Assembly: GCA_030630905.1 (NCBI GenBank)
Contig: DAOVMB010000015.1
Coordinates: 1-15,030, forward strand
Source: Sedimentisphaerales bacterium
GTDB lineage: Bacteria > Planctomycetota > Phycisphaerae > Sedimentisphaerales > Anaerobacaceae
DNA: 15,030 bases
Reading direction: 5' to 3'
Part shown: positions 7,509 through 14,795 of the stretch, one piece after another
How positions within the stretch are numbered: position 1 is the first letter of the stretch
How the letters are laid out: every line of letters begins with the position of its first letter
Translations under genes and position numbers: made by a program
The notes under the pieces: model-generated
Database searches by the model: none
Seen by the model: the letters and a program-made list of their open reading frames with translations, nothing else
What the model was told of the DNA's origin: nothing

Positions 7509-8117
7509 TCAGAACGGCCAAACAATATCGAATATACTGCCGAGCCAGCCCGGTTTAGTGTACGGTGCTGAAACTCCACCGTTTTTGGATACAATACGAA
7601 AGTCCGCAACCTGCTCGCTTTTAACCTTGTTATCGAACGAAACATCACTTGGTCTGACTATGCCGCTTACCTCAATGGTTTGTGTGTCACCTGAAATGTC
7701 GCGATTACGAGTCCCTAAAACTACAAGGTTGCGATTCGGCAGGATATCCACTACGACTACGGTAATGTTATCGACAAACTTTCGTTCATCTTTATAATCA
7801 GCCTTGCTTTTCAACTCATTGCCCGATTGGGCGGTCATGCCAAATTCGCCGAGGTCCGCGAAGTTGCCAAGGTCTCCATTGAAAATAGTCGAACGGTCGG
7901 TTTCCTTTTTCATATCTCTTTTTGCCTTGTTATCGACTTTGCTGTTTTCGGCGATTGTGATAGTCAGGACATCACCTATCTGGCGAGCTACATCGTCGGC
8001 ATATATGGCTTTCATATTCTTGTCTCTCTTGGCCCAGATGGAGCCTGCTTGTGAGCAGGCGGTTGAGAGTAATACCGAGGCCGTTAAGGCAAGCAATAAT
8101 AATATTTTATTGTTCAT
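7509..8117 (-). CDS. flgH: Flagellar L-ring protein precursor (FlgH), probable lipoprotein
   Basis: 202 aa (family about 220-240). FlgH forms the outer-membrane L-ring bushing around the rod, so its presence shows the cell has an outer membrane. The N-terminus is a short lipoprotein-type signal peptide, MNNKILLLLALTASVLLSTA, followed by C21. The residue at -3 is Ser rather than the usual Leu/Val/Ile (with Leu at -4), so the lipobox is slightly atypical. Family motifs are clear: DVARQIGDVLTITIAENSKV (42-61), VVVVDILPNRNLVVLGTRNR, and the C-terminal VSGIVRPSDVSFDNKVKSEQ then VADFRIVSKNGG. A strong AAGGAG site lies 7 nt upstream of the ATG. It is placed 52 nt after flgA and 43 nt before flgI, the usual ring-gene order. 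Confidence 0.96.
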   Translation of the reverse strand: MNNKILLLLALTASVLLSTACSQAGSIWAKRDKNMKAIYADDVARQIGDVLTITIAENSKVDNKAKRDMKKETDRSTIFNGDLGNFADLGEFGMTAQSGNELKSKADYKDERKFVDNITVVVVDILPNRNLVVLGTRNRDISGDTQTIEVSGIVRPSDVSFDNKVKSEQVADFRIVSKNGGVSAPYTKPGWLGSIFDIVWPF

Positions 8118-8169
8118 TGTTTCTCCTTCTGTCGGTTTTTCTTTTTTGACTTATCGCAGAATGTATTCT

Positions 8170-9198
8170 CTATAACACCGGTTCCACGCTGCCGTCTTCG
8201 CTGATCCTTGCCAGGATGATTCGTTGTGAATCCATATTTCGTACTTTAATATATTCGCCGGCTCTGCCATCCTGGATAGATTTCCCGGTGGCCGTAATCA
8301 GAAATCCGGGCCTTTCGATACGAATAACAACGTTTTGATTTCGCTTTACAATAATTGGAGATTTGAGAGATCCTAACATATTTGGACGAAGCACGGTGTT
8401 TGCCGGCAGCCGGCGTTTGGCAATTAGGCCGTAAGGCGGCTTCCAATTAGAAGGTTCAGGATTGTTCGATTGAATCTTTTCTATCTTTATGTTCTCAGGA
8501 CTAATGACACTACCTGCCGGAATATAGACCTTTGTGACTGCTTGTTGACGGTCATATATCAGTGCGAAAGTTACTTGACGCACCCCGATCTTGTTGCTTC
8601 CGGAAAGCACGGCAATCTCGATTCTCGCTTGGTTTCTTACGCCGGTTTGGACCAATCGAGGAGAAAATCTTATGTCGCTGCTCATCGCGGAGATAATAAA
8701 ATCCTTGGGTTTACGTACTGGATTCCATCTGCAAACTGAATCGCCGGGAGGATTATTTTCTAAAAAAGAGTTTGCCAGGGTAACAAAATCACTACTGCTG
8801 ATAGTATGATGCCGCTGCTTTACCGTTATCTTTTCCGAACCGGTGAATGTTACTTTCGATGTGGGAATTCCGTTGCACGCCAACCTGCTTAAAACCATTG
8901 TTCTGTCGATGATAATCTTTTGGCCCGGCACAGAAATTCGCCCTAATGCGATTTTGCCTGCCTTCGCTACAAGAGATTCTCCGCCCCGGATGATGCTGAC
9001 CTGGCCCAGACTTAAGTTGCTGTCTTTGACCGTGATTTCTCTCGGCAGGTAAATCTTTAAGTAAGAGTCTTTCAGTGAGTCGCTGGTTTTGTTATTCGCC
9101 GATGCCGGGCAAAAAAGTGCAGAAATCATAACTACACAAGCTGCAAATATTCTTGTGCTCTTATACTCTTGTGTTTTGTTGCTGTTTCTTCCGTTCAT
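8170..9198 (-). CDS. flgA: Flagellar P-ring assembly chaperone (FlgA)
   Basis: 342 aa. FlgA is the periplasmic chaperone for P-ring (FlgI) assembly. Residues 1-34 form a signal peptide (hydrophobic IFAACVVMISALF, cleavage after ASA at 32-34). Residues about 223-283 are the SAF-like domain typical of FlgA (VYIPAGSVISPENIKIEKIQ, then GLIAKRRLPANTVLRPNMLG), followed by the C-terminal beta domain (KRNQNVVIRIERPGFLITAT, then GRAGEYIKVRNMDSQRIILA), a strong FlgA ending. It is considerably longer than E. coli FlgA (219 aa); the extra length is N-terminal (about 45-220). Two Cys (C109, C156) lie in this extension and could form a periplasmic disulfide. It is 9 nt downstream of flgG with an AGGA ribosome site, and directly before flgH and flgI, its functional partners. 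Confidence 0.93.
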   Translation of the reverse strand: MNGRNSNKTQEYKSTRIFAACVVMISALFCPASANNKTSDSLKDSYLKIYLPREITVKDSNLSLGQVSIIRGGESLVAKAGKIALGRISVPGQKIIIDRTMVLSRLACNGIPTSKVTFTGSEKITVKQRHHTISSSDFVTLANSFLENNPPGDSVCRWNPVRKPKDFIISAMSSDIRFSPRLVQTGVRNQARIEIAVLSGSNKIGVRQVTFALIYDRQQAVTKVYIPAGSVISPENIKIEKIQSNNPEPSNWKPPYGLIAKRRLPANTVLRPNMLGSLKSPIIVKRNQNVVIRIERPGFLITATGKSIQDGRAGEYIKVRNMDSQRIILARISEDGSVEPVL

Positions 9199-9207
9199 AA
9201 TGGTTTC

Positions 9208-9993
9208 CTATCTAACGATGCCGTTTGCCGTTCGAAGCATGTCGTCGCCGGCCCTTATTGCACGCGAGTTTATCTCGTATGCCCGCTGTGCGGTTATAAG
9301 GTTGACCAGTTCGTTCACCATCTGCACGTTGGACTTTTCCAGAAATCCGGACTGGATTGAGCCGAAGCCGCTTTCTCCCGGTGTTCCGGTCGTGGGCGTG
9401 CCGCTTGCCTTGGTTTCTGAAAGCAGGTTGCCGCCTTCGCTTGAAAGGCCGGATGGATTCGGAAAGCGGGCCAGTTGAATCGTGCCTACGACCGATTGAG
9501 TTCCCGAAGAATCGGTAATATTAACTCCTCCGTCTTTTTCGATACTCACTGAAACGACGTCTGTCGGAACGCTGATAGCCGGCTCTATAGCATATCCGTT
9601 AGTGGTAACTAATTCACCGTTGGCATTTGTCTGCAGCGAGCCGTCGCGGGTATACCGTAAATCCCCGTTTGGCATAGTCACCTGAAGAAAGCCGTCACCT
9701 GTAATGGCTATGTCGAGAGGCCGGCCTGTACTCTGAAGCTCACCGGCACTGAATACTTTTATCGTTGATGCAGCACGGACTCCGCTGCCTATTTCTATGC
9801 CGCTGGGAGAATTAATGCCCGAAGCGACTTCCGTGCCGGGCTCTTCCATCGTAACATAAAGCAAATCCTGAAAATTAATCTGGCTTCGCTTGAATCCTGT
9901 GGTGTTGACGTTAGCGAGGTTGTTCGCGATCGTATCCACCATTGTTTGTTGAGCCGTCATACCGGTTGCTGCAGTGGAAAAAGCTCTCAACAT
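9208..9993 (-). CDS. flgG: Flagellar basal-body distal rod protein (FlgG)
   Basis: 261 aa, essentially the family's fixed length (about 260). FlgG builds the distal rod, the part of the drive shaft that crosses the peptidoglycan and the P- and L-rings. The N-terminus MLRAFSTAATGMTAQQTMVD and NNLANVNTTGFKRSQINFQD (24-43) is the rod signature, followed by TGRPLDIAITGDGFLQVTMP. The C-terminus GFLEKSNVQMVNELVNLITA and QRAYEINSRAIRAGDDMLRT is diagnostic of FlgG. There is no signal peptide, as expected for export through the flagellar type III apparatus. It follows flgF by 31 nt with a strong AAGGAG site 9 nt before the ATG. No truncation or insertion is seen. Confidence 0.97.
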   Translation of the reverse strand: MLRAFSTAATGMTAQQTMVDTIANNLANVNTTGFKRSQINFQDLLYVTMEEPGTEVASGINSPSGIEIGSGVRAASTIKVFSAGELQSTGRPLDIAITGDGFLQVTMPNGDLRYTRDGSLQTNANGELVTTNGYAIEPAISVPTDVVSVSIEKDGGVNITDSSGTQSVVGTIQLARFPNPSGLSSEGGNLLSETKASGTPTTGTPGESGFGSIQSGFLEKSNVQMVNELVNLITAQRAYEINSRAIRAGDDMLRTANGIVR

Positions 9994-10024
9994 AATATTA
10001 TTCTCCTTTTATCTTAGTGGCTTC

Positions 10025-10753
10025 TCAGCCCATAGCTACACTTATAAGACTGCTGGAAGTTTCCTTTGCCGCTGTGAGGGTTTTCATATTCGCTTCGTAG
10101 AGTCTGGATACCAGTATCATGTCCACGAGTTCGTCTATGATTTGGACGTTTGAAGCTTCCTGGTATCCTTGTTTAACGACTATATGTTCGGCTTCGATCG
10201 GTTGTATATTTTCATCCGGCATCCGATAGCAGCTATCGCCGGTTGGTACGAGTTTGTTTTCGTTATCGTTGAAATCGACCAGCCTGAATTTTCCAATTGC
10301 TATCCCGCCGGCATTGATAGTTCCATCACTCGATACGCTTAGTTGCGAGGTTCCAATATTGCCTGGTATCGTGATTGGGCCGGCCTGGCCTGCCACAATT
10401 CGCCCCTGCGAATCCACCATTTGGCTGTTTTGATTTGTGATGAACGTGCCGTTGCGGGTGTAAAGCGGCCCTTCGGGAGTCTCTATCACGAAGAAGCCTT
10501 TTCCATGCAAGGCAAAATCCAACGGCCTTCCGGTCTCAACGATGCTGCCCTGGGAAAAATCAAATATTGAGTTCAAATCGATAGTACCGGGCGAATATGT
10601 CTCTGCATCTTGTGCCTCGAGGGATTTGGAAAATGCGTTGCATCTCCGCTTGAATCCGACCGTGCTTACATTAGCCAGGTTGTGCGCAATGATATCGAAT
10701 TCCTGTGTTAAGGCATTAATGCTTGTACTAACCTGATCTGTAATCGCTGACAT
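10025..10753 (-). CDS. flgF: Flagellar basal-body rod protein (FlgF)
   Basis: 242 aa, normal for FlgF (about 245-250). It is a rod component joining the proximal rod to FlgG. The N-terminal motif is HNLANVSTVGFKRRCNAFSK (24-43), with the first Asn of the usual NNLAN replaced by His. TGRPLDFALHGKGFFVIETP follows, and the C-terminus NVQIIDELVDMILVSRLYEA is rod-type. It is less canonical than FlgG, lacking the FlgG-type ending, which with its position just before flgG supports FlgF. It begins 1 nt after the stop of the PilZ gene; its ribosome site (AGGGAG) lies inside the end of that gene, so the two are translationally coupled. Two Cys residues (C38 and one near 190) are unusual for a rod protein. 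Confidence 0.9.
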   Translation of the reverse strand: MSAITDQVSTSINALTQEFDIIAHNLANVSTVGFKRRCNAFSKSLEAQDAETYSPGTIDLNSIFDFSQGSIVETGRPLDFALHGKGFFVIETPEGPLYTRNGTFITNQNSQMVDSQGRIVAGQAGPITIPGNIGTSQLSVSSDGTINAGGIAIGKFRLVDFNDNENKLVPTGDSCYRMPDENIQPIEAEHIVVKQGYQEASNVQIIDELVDMILVSRLYEANMKTLTAAKETSSSLISVAMG

Positions 10754-10754
10754 T

Positions 10755-12059
10755 TCAGACTCCCTGCGCTACTGCCGGCTCTGGTTCCTCTGACTTTTTA
10801 TCATTACTGCCGTTGAAGGCCTGAGCAGCTTTAGTTTTGGCCCTGGTTTTCAGAGAGGCCGCATTCGTAGCGCGAATTAGCTCGTTAATGTTCGGATCGC
10901 TGAGCCCTGTCAATTCAACCGCTATTGAAAAACCGTTTTTTATACTTTTCGTGTGCCGGACCTCGCCAATATCTTCCACGATTTTCTCCGGAGCGGTCTT
11001 GCCGGTTCTATTCGAACCTGTTTTCTGGTCATCTTCTTCGCTTAACTTAAGTATCACCAGCACCCTGTCGCCCACCTTTACTTCCAGCGGAGCTTCTATT
11101 CGCAGGCCGGGGCCGGCCAGTTCAGTAACGGATGCGGGCACAAATTCCGGTGGTTCCCACCTGTTTCCGGAGATATTAGTGGAATTTCCCCGAGTCCCTC
11201 CGCCGCTATCACTCTTTGATTGAAGCATTCTTGCAAATGGGAATCGTGCGATGAAGGTCGGCTTGTTGACCGGAACCCGCAAAAAACGCCGGCGATTAAT
11301 GAATCGTATGTTATCGCTGTGATTAAGAACCAAAATGTTGCCGTAGCAGCTTATCGAAGAAGTCTCGAACTCCCAGACCGATGCGCCGAAATAATAACGC
11401 ACGGACCAGAGTTCTCCGGGCTTGCTTTCCAAAGACACTTTTAGTTTGACGGTAAGTTCTACATCATTATTTTCTATGACAGTGGACTCGATATCTGCTT
11501 CGTCGCCTGCTTTGCGGCGAGTTATATGAAGTTGTTTGCCTGTGGGAATTTGTTTGCTGCTGGGTTTATCCGAGTTTGCTGCTGAGCTTGCCGGTGTTGG
11601 GTGTTTTTTGTCGAAGCCGAGCTTTTCGCGAAGGACGGACAACTGAGCACTTAGTTTTTTGCTTGCCTTAGCTCCACGACGTGCAAGGACATCTTTTGTT
11701 AATTCGGCGGCTCCGCGGTCAAAGGCGGTGAGCATAGTAAAAATTGATTCGATATGCTTTAGTTTCGTTCTGTTCGTTATATCCAGCAGGATTTGACGTT
11801 CGCGCCGGCTTAAACCCATTCTTTGGGTATAATTAGCAAACACTTTATTGGTGACATTTTGTTCTTTAACCTTGTGCTTATAACTGGCTGCGATGAGCAG
11901 CACAGTTAATATAATTATGGCAACCACACTCAGCAAGATAAACAGGTTCTGGTCTGTCGAGACGCTGTCAAGCCGACGGGCGGCATGCCACCGCTCGATA
12001 GGCGTCAGCGCTAAAAAAACAGCGTTTACTCCTGTGGTTATTATAGATGCAGTTACCAT
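10755..12059 (-). CDS. Membrane-anchored PilZ-domain protein (putative c-di-GMP receptor) inside the hook-rod operon
   Basis: 434 aa. One strong transmembrane helix is visible at about 39-59 (LFILLSVVAIIILTVLLIAA), followed by a basic KHK, which suggests the bulk is cytoplasmic. A helical region (about 68-150) and a low-complexity linker (about 152-185) come next. Then there is a YcgR-N-like beta segment (about 198-250) and a PilZ domain from about 252. NRRRFLRVPV carries the RxxxR c-di-GMP motif (R257, R261). The second motif, normally [DN]xSxxG, reads ELAGPG (313-318), so Asp/Asn and Ser are replaced by Glu and Ala. A charged insert (about 341-360) interrupts the barrel; the C-terminal 35 residues are Lys/Ala/Glu-rich. 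YcgR-type proteins slow the motor when bound to c-di-GMP, which is the inferred role. It lies 18 nt after flgE and 1 nt before flgF, so it is made with the structural genes. Confidence 0.8.
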   Translation of the reverse strand: MVTASIITTGVNAVFLALTPIERWHAARRLDSVSTDQNLFILLSVVAIIILTVLLIAASYKHKVKEQNVTNKVFANYTQRMGLSRRERQILLDITNRTKLKHIESIFTMLTAFDRGAAELTKDVLARRGAKASKKLSAQLSVLREKLGFDKKHPTPASSAANSDKPSSKQIPTGKQLHITRRKAGDEADIESTVIENNDVELTVKLKVSLESKPGELWSVRYYFGASVWEFETSSISCYGNILVLNHSDNIRFINRRRFLRVPVNKPTFIARFPFARMLQSKSDSGGGTRGNSTNISGNRWEPPEFVPASVTELAGPGLRIEAPLEVKVGDRVLVILKLSEEDDQKTGSNRTGKTAPEKIVEDIGEVRHTKSIKNGFSIAVELTGLSDPNINELIRATNAASLKTRAKTKAAQAFNGSNDKKSEEPEPAVAQGV

Positions 12060-12077
12060 CTCACTTTTCCAAACTTA

Positions 12078-13778
12078 CTATCTAATAAGGCCGGTCAATT
12101 CCCGCAGTATGTCATTGGCAACCCTGATGGTCCTGGCGTTGGCCTGGAAGCCGTTTTGGGCCTGGATCATATTGACAAACTCGGTTGCAACATCAGCGTT
12201 GGATTTCTCCAATGATCCGCCATGGATCGTGCCTGCACCGCCGGTCATCGCCTGGGTAGCCACCGCTTCGCCGGAGTTGGCCGAGGGAATGTAATAACTA
12301 CCTCCGACACTTTCCAAACCTGATGTATTCTGAAATAGCGCAATCTGTAGAGTAGCAATGTTTTTCTTGATACCATTTGAGAAAGCACCGATGAGTACAC
12401 CTCCATTATTAACCGAGACGGATGAGAGCCTGCCTGCTTCATAACCGTCCTGTTCTCTTGCTACGGCGGTGGAGTTGCCGGCAAATTGTGTCAGGCCGTT
12501 AAACTGACCTGCAGTACCCAAATCAATCGCTATTGTTTGCGGATTCGCTGTGTCATGTGCAAATGTTATAACAAATTGGGCAGTGTCAGCAGTTGTGGTA
12601 TTTAAGCCAGTGTAAGAACCATCACTTGCGGCAAATTCGATTCCTTCGATTCGCCTGTTGTCGAGAGTTATCCCGTCGATATTACCTGTTATTGAGGTAA
12701 GTATCATATCCCATGTATTGGCAGTATCTGTCCTTACGAACGCAGCCGAGAGAGTGTGTGCGGCGCCCTGGGAGTCATAAACGGTAATACTGGCATTCTT
12801 GATCTCCTCGCCGCCGACCGTAGAGACCTCAAAATATCCCGGCAATGTCAAAGAATCAGTGCCGTCGCTTGAGGCTGTATAAGAGAGAGCTACATCGGTT
12901 TTACTATAGCCGGAGTTGTCATCCTCTATTACTATTCGTCCGTCGTTTGAGATGCTTGCCGTGACATTACCGGCGCCGAATTGAGTATCTATATAAGTCA
13001 GTACATCGCTGATGGTTGTACTGGCATCAATATCCAGACCGGTGGCATCGGTCACTGCCGTGCCATCTGGTTGAATGCCTGTAACGAACAACTTTCCGTC
13101 CGTATCCACCGTGCCGAACGCTCCGCTAAACTGATCCAATTGATCGATTTCAGTACTTGAAGTAGCTGCCGTACCGCTGCCGGTGGTAAAAGTTATATCT
13201 GATTTAATGATATTTGTCTCGGCTGTGGCAAGTGATGCATTTGAACTCAGGTTACCAGCGAACGTTACTGAAGATGTAGCATTTGCTGCCATTGCTACAT
13301 CGTAAGGTACATTAACACTGCTGACGCCGGTGATCTGAAAACCATCAGCTTCACCAACTGAACCAATACGCTGAACAATATAGCCCGTGGCCGGGTCAAC
13401 AAGGTTTGAATTGGCATCGACTGCGAACGAACCGCCGCGAGTGTAAGTATTTTTCTCGCCGTCGCTCAAGACAAAATAACCCTCTCCTTCCACCGCCAGA
13501 TCCAAAGGATTACCTGTGTTTATGATATTACCCTGCGACATATTGGGAGAAATTCCAGCTATACCTACGCCGCTGCCTATCTGTTGCGGATTGGTGCCGC
13601 CGACACCGGATGTTGGTTGCGATGCTTTTTTAATCGTCTTGTTCAGCAATTCCGAGAACGTTATTCTGCTTGACTTAAAGGCGGTTGTATTGACATTGGC
13701 CAGGTTGTTACCTGCTATATCAAGCATTTTTTGGTGGGCTTCCAATCCAGTAACTCCTGCTGACAATGCAAAACTCAT
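12078..13778 (-). CDS. flgE: Flagellar hook protein (FlgE)
   Basis: 566 aa. FlgE polymerises into the flexible hook outside the cell. The N-terminus MSFALSAGVTGLEAHQKMLD and NNLANVNTTAFKSSRITFSE (24-43), the segment TGNPLDLAVEGEGYFVLSDG (88-107), and the C-terminus GGSLEKSNADVATEFVNMIQ then AQNGFQANARTIRVANDILR are classic. It is longer than enteric FlgE (about 402 aa): a Thr/Ser/Asp-rich beta insert of about 100 residues (about 215-320, including ISDVLTYIDTQFGAGNVTAS) enlarges the outer domain. No cysteine is present, so the Cys-derived lysinoalanine cross-link of spirochaete hooks cannot form. An AAGGAG site lies 8 nt before the ATG. It follows flgD by 37 nt, the usual cap-hook pair. Confidence 0.95.
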   Translation of the reverse strand: MSFALSAGVTGLEAHQKMLDIAGNNLANVNTTAFKSSRITFSELLNKTIKKASQPTSGVGGTNPQQIGSGVGIAGISPNMSQGNIINTGNPLDLAVEGEGYFVLSDGEKNTYTRGGSFAVDANSNLVDPATGYIVQRIGSVGEADGFQITGVSSVNVPYDVAMAANATSSVTFAGNLSSNASLATAETNIIKSDITFTTGSGTAATSSTEIDQLDQFSGAFGTVDTDGKLFVTGIQPDGTAVTDATGLDIDASTTISDVLTYIDTQFGAGNVTASISNDGRIVIEDDNSGYSKTDVALSYTASSDGTDSLTLPGYFEVSTVGGEEIKNASITVYDSQGAAHTLSAAFVRTDTANTWDMILTSITGNIDGITLDNRRIEGIEFAASDGSYTGLNTTTADTAQFVITFAHDTANPQTIAIDLGTAGQFNGLTQFAGNSTAVAREQDGYEAGRLSSVSVNNGGVLIGAFSNGIKKNIATLQIALFQNTSGLESVGGSYYIPSANSGEAVATQAMTGGAGTIHGGSLEKSNADVATEFVNMIQAQNGFQANARTIRVANDILRELTGLIR

Positions 13779-13815
13779 TTTTGTTTCTCCTTATATTGAA
13801 ATTTTAAATCTAAAA

Positions 13816-14199
13816 TCAATTTTTGACCGATATTACATTCTCTAAGGTGATGGTATGATTACCTGCGACTAAAATTATCTCGCCGTCAACATTATTGATA
13901 ACTTCTTCGACGATGCCGCTTGTAATATCCCCGGCCCCGGTTTCATCCTCTGATGCGAATGAAATCTCCTTGCCTATCAACGAGTTGGCGTAGTTGCGTT
14001 CCGTGGTGGAAAGAACGCTTGCAAAGTTCGAATTCATTGATTCGAGTTGCTGCAGTTGTGAGAACTGCGCCAACTGGGAAGCCATTTCGTTATTATCCAG
14101 CGGCTCCAGCGGATTCTGATTTTGCAGTTGTGCTATCAGAAGTTTCATATAATTCATTTGGATGTTGCTTGCACTGTTGATGGCTGACGATGAATCCAT
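13816..14199 (-). CDS. flgD: Flagellar hook-capping protein (FlgD), short form
   Basis: About 127 aa from ATG 14199. FlgD caps the growing hook and is needed for FlgE polymerisation. The N-terminal domain is clear: MNYMKLLIAQLQNQNPLEPL, DNNEMASQLAQFSQLQQLES, and the SLIGKEISF segment. The C-terminal part is a short beta unit (TSGIVEEVINNVDGEIILVA), without the larger Ig-like/FnIII module of enteric FlgD (231 aa); it is close to the roughly 140-aa Bacillus type and does not look truncated by mutation. A GTG start at 14211 is also in frame, but the ribosome site AAGGTGG lies 8 nt before the ATG at 14199 and overlaps that GTG, so 14199 is preferred. It is the first gene of the array, with a sigma-54 promoter about 100 nt upstream. 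The hook-length gene fliK, often placed before flgD, is not here. Confidence 0.92.
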   Translation of the reverse strand: MDSSSAINSASNIQMNYMKLLIAQLQNQNPLEPLDNNEMASQLAQFSQLQQLESMNSNFASVLSTTERNYANSLIGKEISFASEDETGAGDITSGIVEEVINNVDGEIILVAGNHTITLENVISVKN

Positions 14200-14298
14200 A
14201 ACTTTTACCACCTTTTCTTAAAGACTAAAATCCTATCAAGTTTCTTTCTGAATCCTGTTACAACCAGTCGGCACGAAATCACCATGACGCATAAGTGA

Positions 14299-14313
14299 GC
14301 AATCGTTGTGCCA
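14299..14313 (-). promoter_or_regulatory. Consensus sigma-54 (-24/-12) promoter for the flgD-flgL array
   Basis: On the minus strand the sequence is TGGCACAACGATTGC followed by T, an exact match to the core consensus TGGCAC-N5-TTGCW, with the invariant GG and GC 10 nt apart. The -12 C is the complement of 14299, so transcription should start near 14287, leaving a leader of about 88 nt before the flgD ATG at 14199. Orientation and distance fit flgD. Sigma-54 control of hook and basal-body genes by an enhancer-binding protein is well established in Pseudomonas, Vibrio, Caulobacter and Campylobacter. Confidence 0.82.
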
Positions 14314-14521
14314 TATTAGAATTGCCGGCGGTTCTGTTATGCACAACTTCCTGTCAAAAAGAATGTTAGAGAGATTAAAAAAATGTACGAATTTTGAAGC
14401 CAGCTCTCCCTGCGATTTTTACAGAGGACATATCTTCCTATATCCAGAAAATTTTGCCGTTTTAGCCTGGTTGTTATATTGGGGCTTTCTCTTGTTTTGT
14501 TTTACTGCATCGAGTCTCGGC

Positions 14522-14545
14522 GTGACGTCCCATAAGAAACGTCAC
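14522..14545. repeat. 7-bp inverted repeat GTGACGT / ACGTCAC (candidate activator site)
   Basis: GTGACGT (14522-14528) and ACGTCAC (14539-14545) are perfect inverted copies separated by 10 nt. The dyad encloses most of one copy of the CGTCCCATAA motif. It lies about 245 bp upstream of the transcription start predicted for flgD. With a 10-nt loop and no T-run it could fold in RNA, but two half-sites one helical turn apart are typical of operators for dimeric regulators. Confidence 0.45.
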
Positions 14546-14696
14546 TATCTTGCTGCAAGTTTTACTTGCCGGTTTCGTACTTGTTGAGGACAGCTTTACA
14601 CCGAATCAGGTATGGTATGTCCTATAACATCATGGTATAATTTCAATGAGTATTTTGGTCCGGCAGAACCAGTGACATTATTGGCCCGTCCCATAA
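14526..14696 (+). promoter_or_regulatory. Three direct copies of YGTCCYATAA (candidate enhancer array)
   Basis: CGTCCCATAA occurs at 14526-14535 and again at 14687-14696, and TGTCCTATAA occurs at 14618-14627; all share GTCCYATAA on the plus strand. Each copy sits within a short dyad: GTGACGT/ACGTCAC (14522-14545), ATGT/ACAT (14617-14630), ATTATT/AATAAT (14677-14702). The array is upstream of the sigma-54 promoter and also within 270 bp of the divergent receiver-domain gene. Binding by that gene's product is an inference. Confidence 0.4.
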
Positions 14697-14771
14697 AATA
14701 ATTAAAGTTGTTTCCGGCTGTCTGTCGATTTATGGCTTTGGGTTGACTACTTATCGTAATGGAATACCCGC

Positions 14772-14792
14772 ATGATTAAAACGACAGAGTAA
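14772..14792 (+). CDS. Possible six-codon leader ORF (MIKTTE) before the receiver-domain gene
   Basis: ATG ATT AAA ACG ACA GAG TAA is preceded by GGAA at a usable distance. Its TAA ends 3 nt before the GTG at 14796 and is in frame with it. The GTG has no well-spaced ribosome site of its own, so ribosomes finishing this mini-ORF could restart at the GTG. A chance ATG, or a sequencing error that created the stop, would look the same. Confidence 0.2.
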   Translation: MIKTTE

Positions 14793-14795
14793 GAG

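Larger units (their letters stand above)
14314..14795. other. Divergent control region between flgD and the receiver-domain gene
   Basis: About 480 nt without a convincing gene. A 93-codon plus-strand reading frame (14306-14587) has no good ribosome site, a composition unlike the neighbouring proteins, and a start that overlaps the sigma-54 element; it is judged spurious. The stretch holds three copies of GTCCYATAA (within 14526-14696), an inverted repeat (14522-14545), a small hairpin GCAAG/CTTGC (14555-14569), a TATAAT hexamer (14636-14641) without a matching -35 box, and a TTGACT hexamer (14743-14748) without a good -10 box. It probably serves both the flagellar array and the divergent gene. 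Confidence 0.6.

Noticed and set aside
13816..14199. FlgD as a truncated or frameshifted gene
   Set aside because: Its length resembles Bacillus-type short FlgD, it ends cleanly before a normal flgE ribosome site, and no remnant of the larger C-terminal domain is seen in the gap.
14306..14587. 93-codon plus-strand reading frame between flgD and the receiver gene, with a hydrophobic stretch
   Set aside because: No good ribosome site; the composition is unlike neighbouring proteins; its start overlaps the sigma-54 element and it runs through the repeat region; no family recognised.
14703..14731. Possible sigma-28 promoter (TAAAGTTG ... GTCGATTT) before the receiver gene
   Set aside because: The spacer is 13 nt instead of 11, and only 5 of 8 bases match the -10 consensus.
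14743..14771. Possible sigma-70 promoter with -35 TTGACT
   Set aside because: No acceptable -10 hexamer at 16-18 nt spacing.
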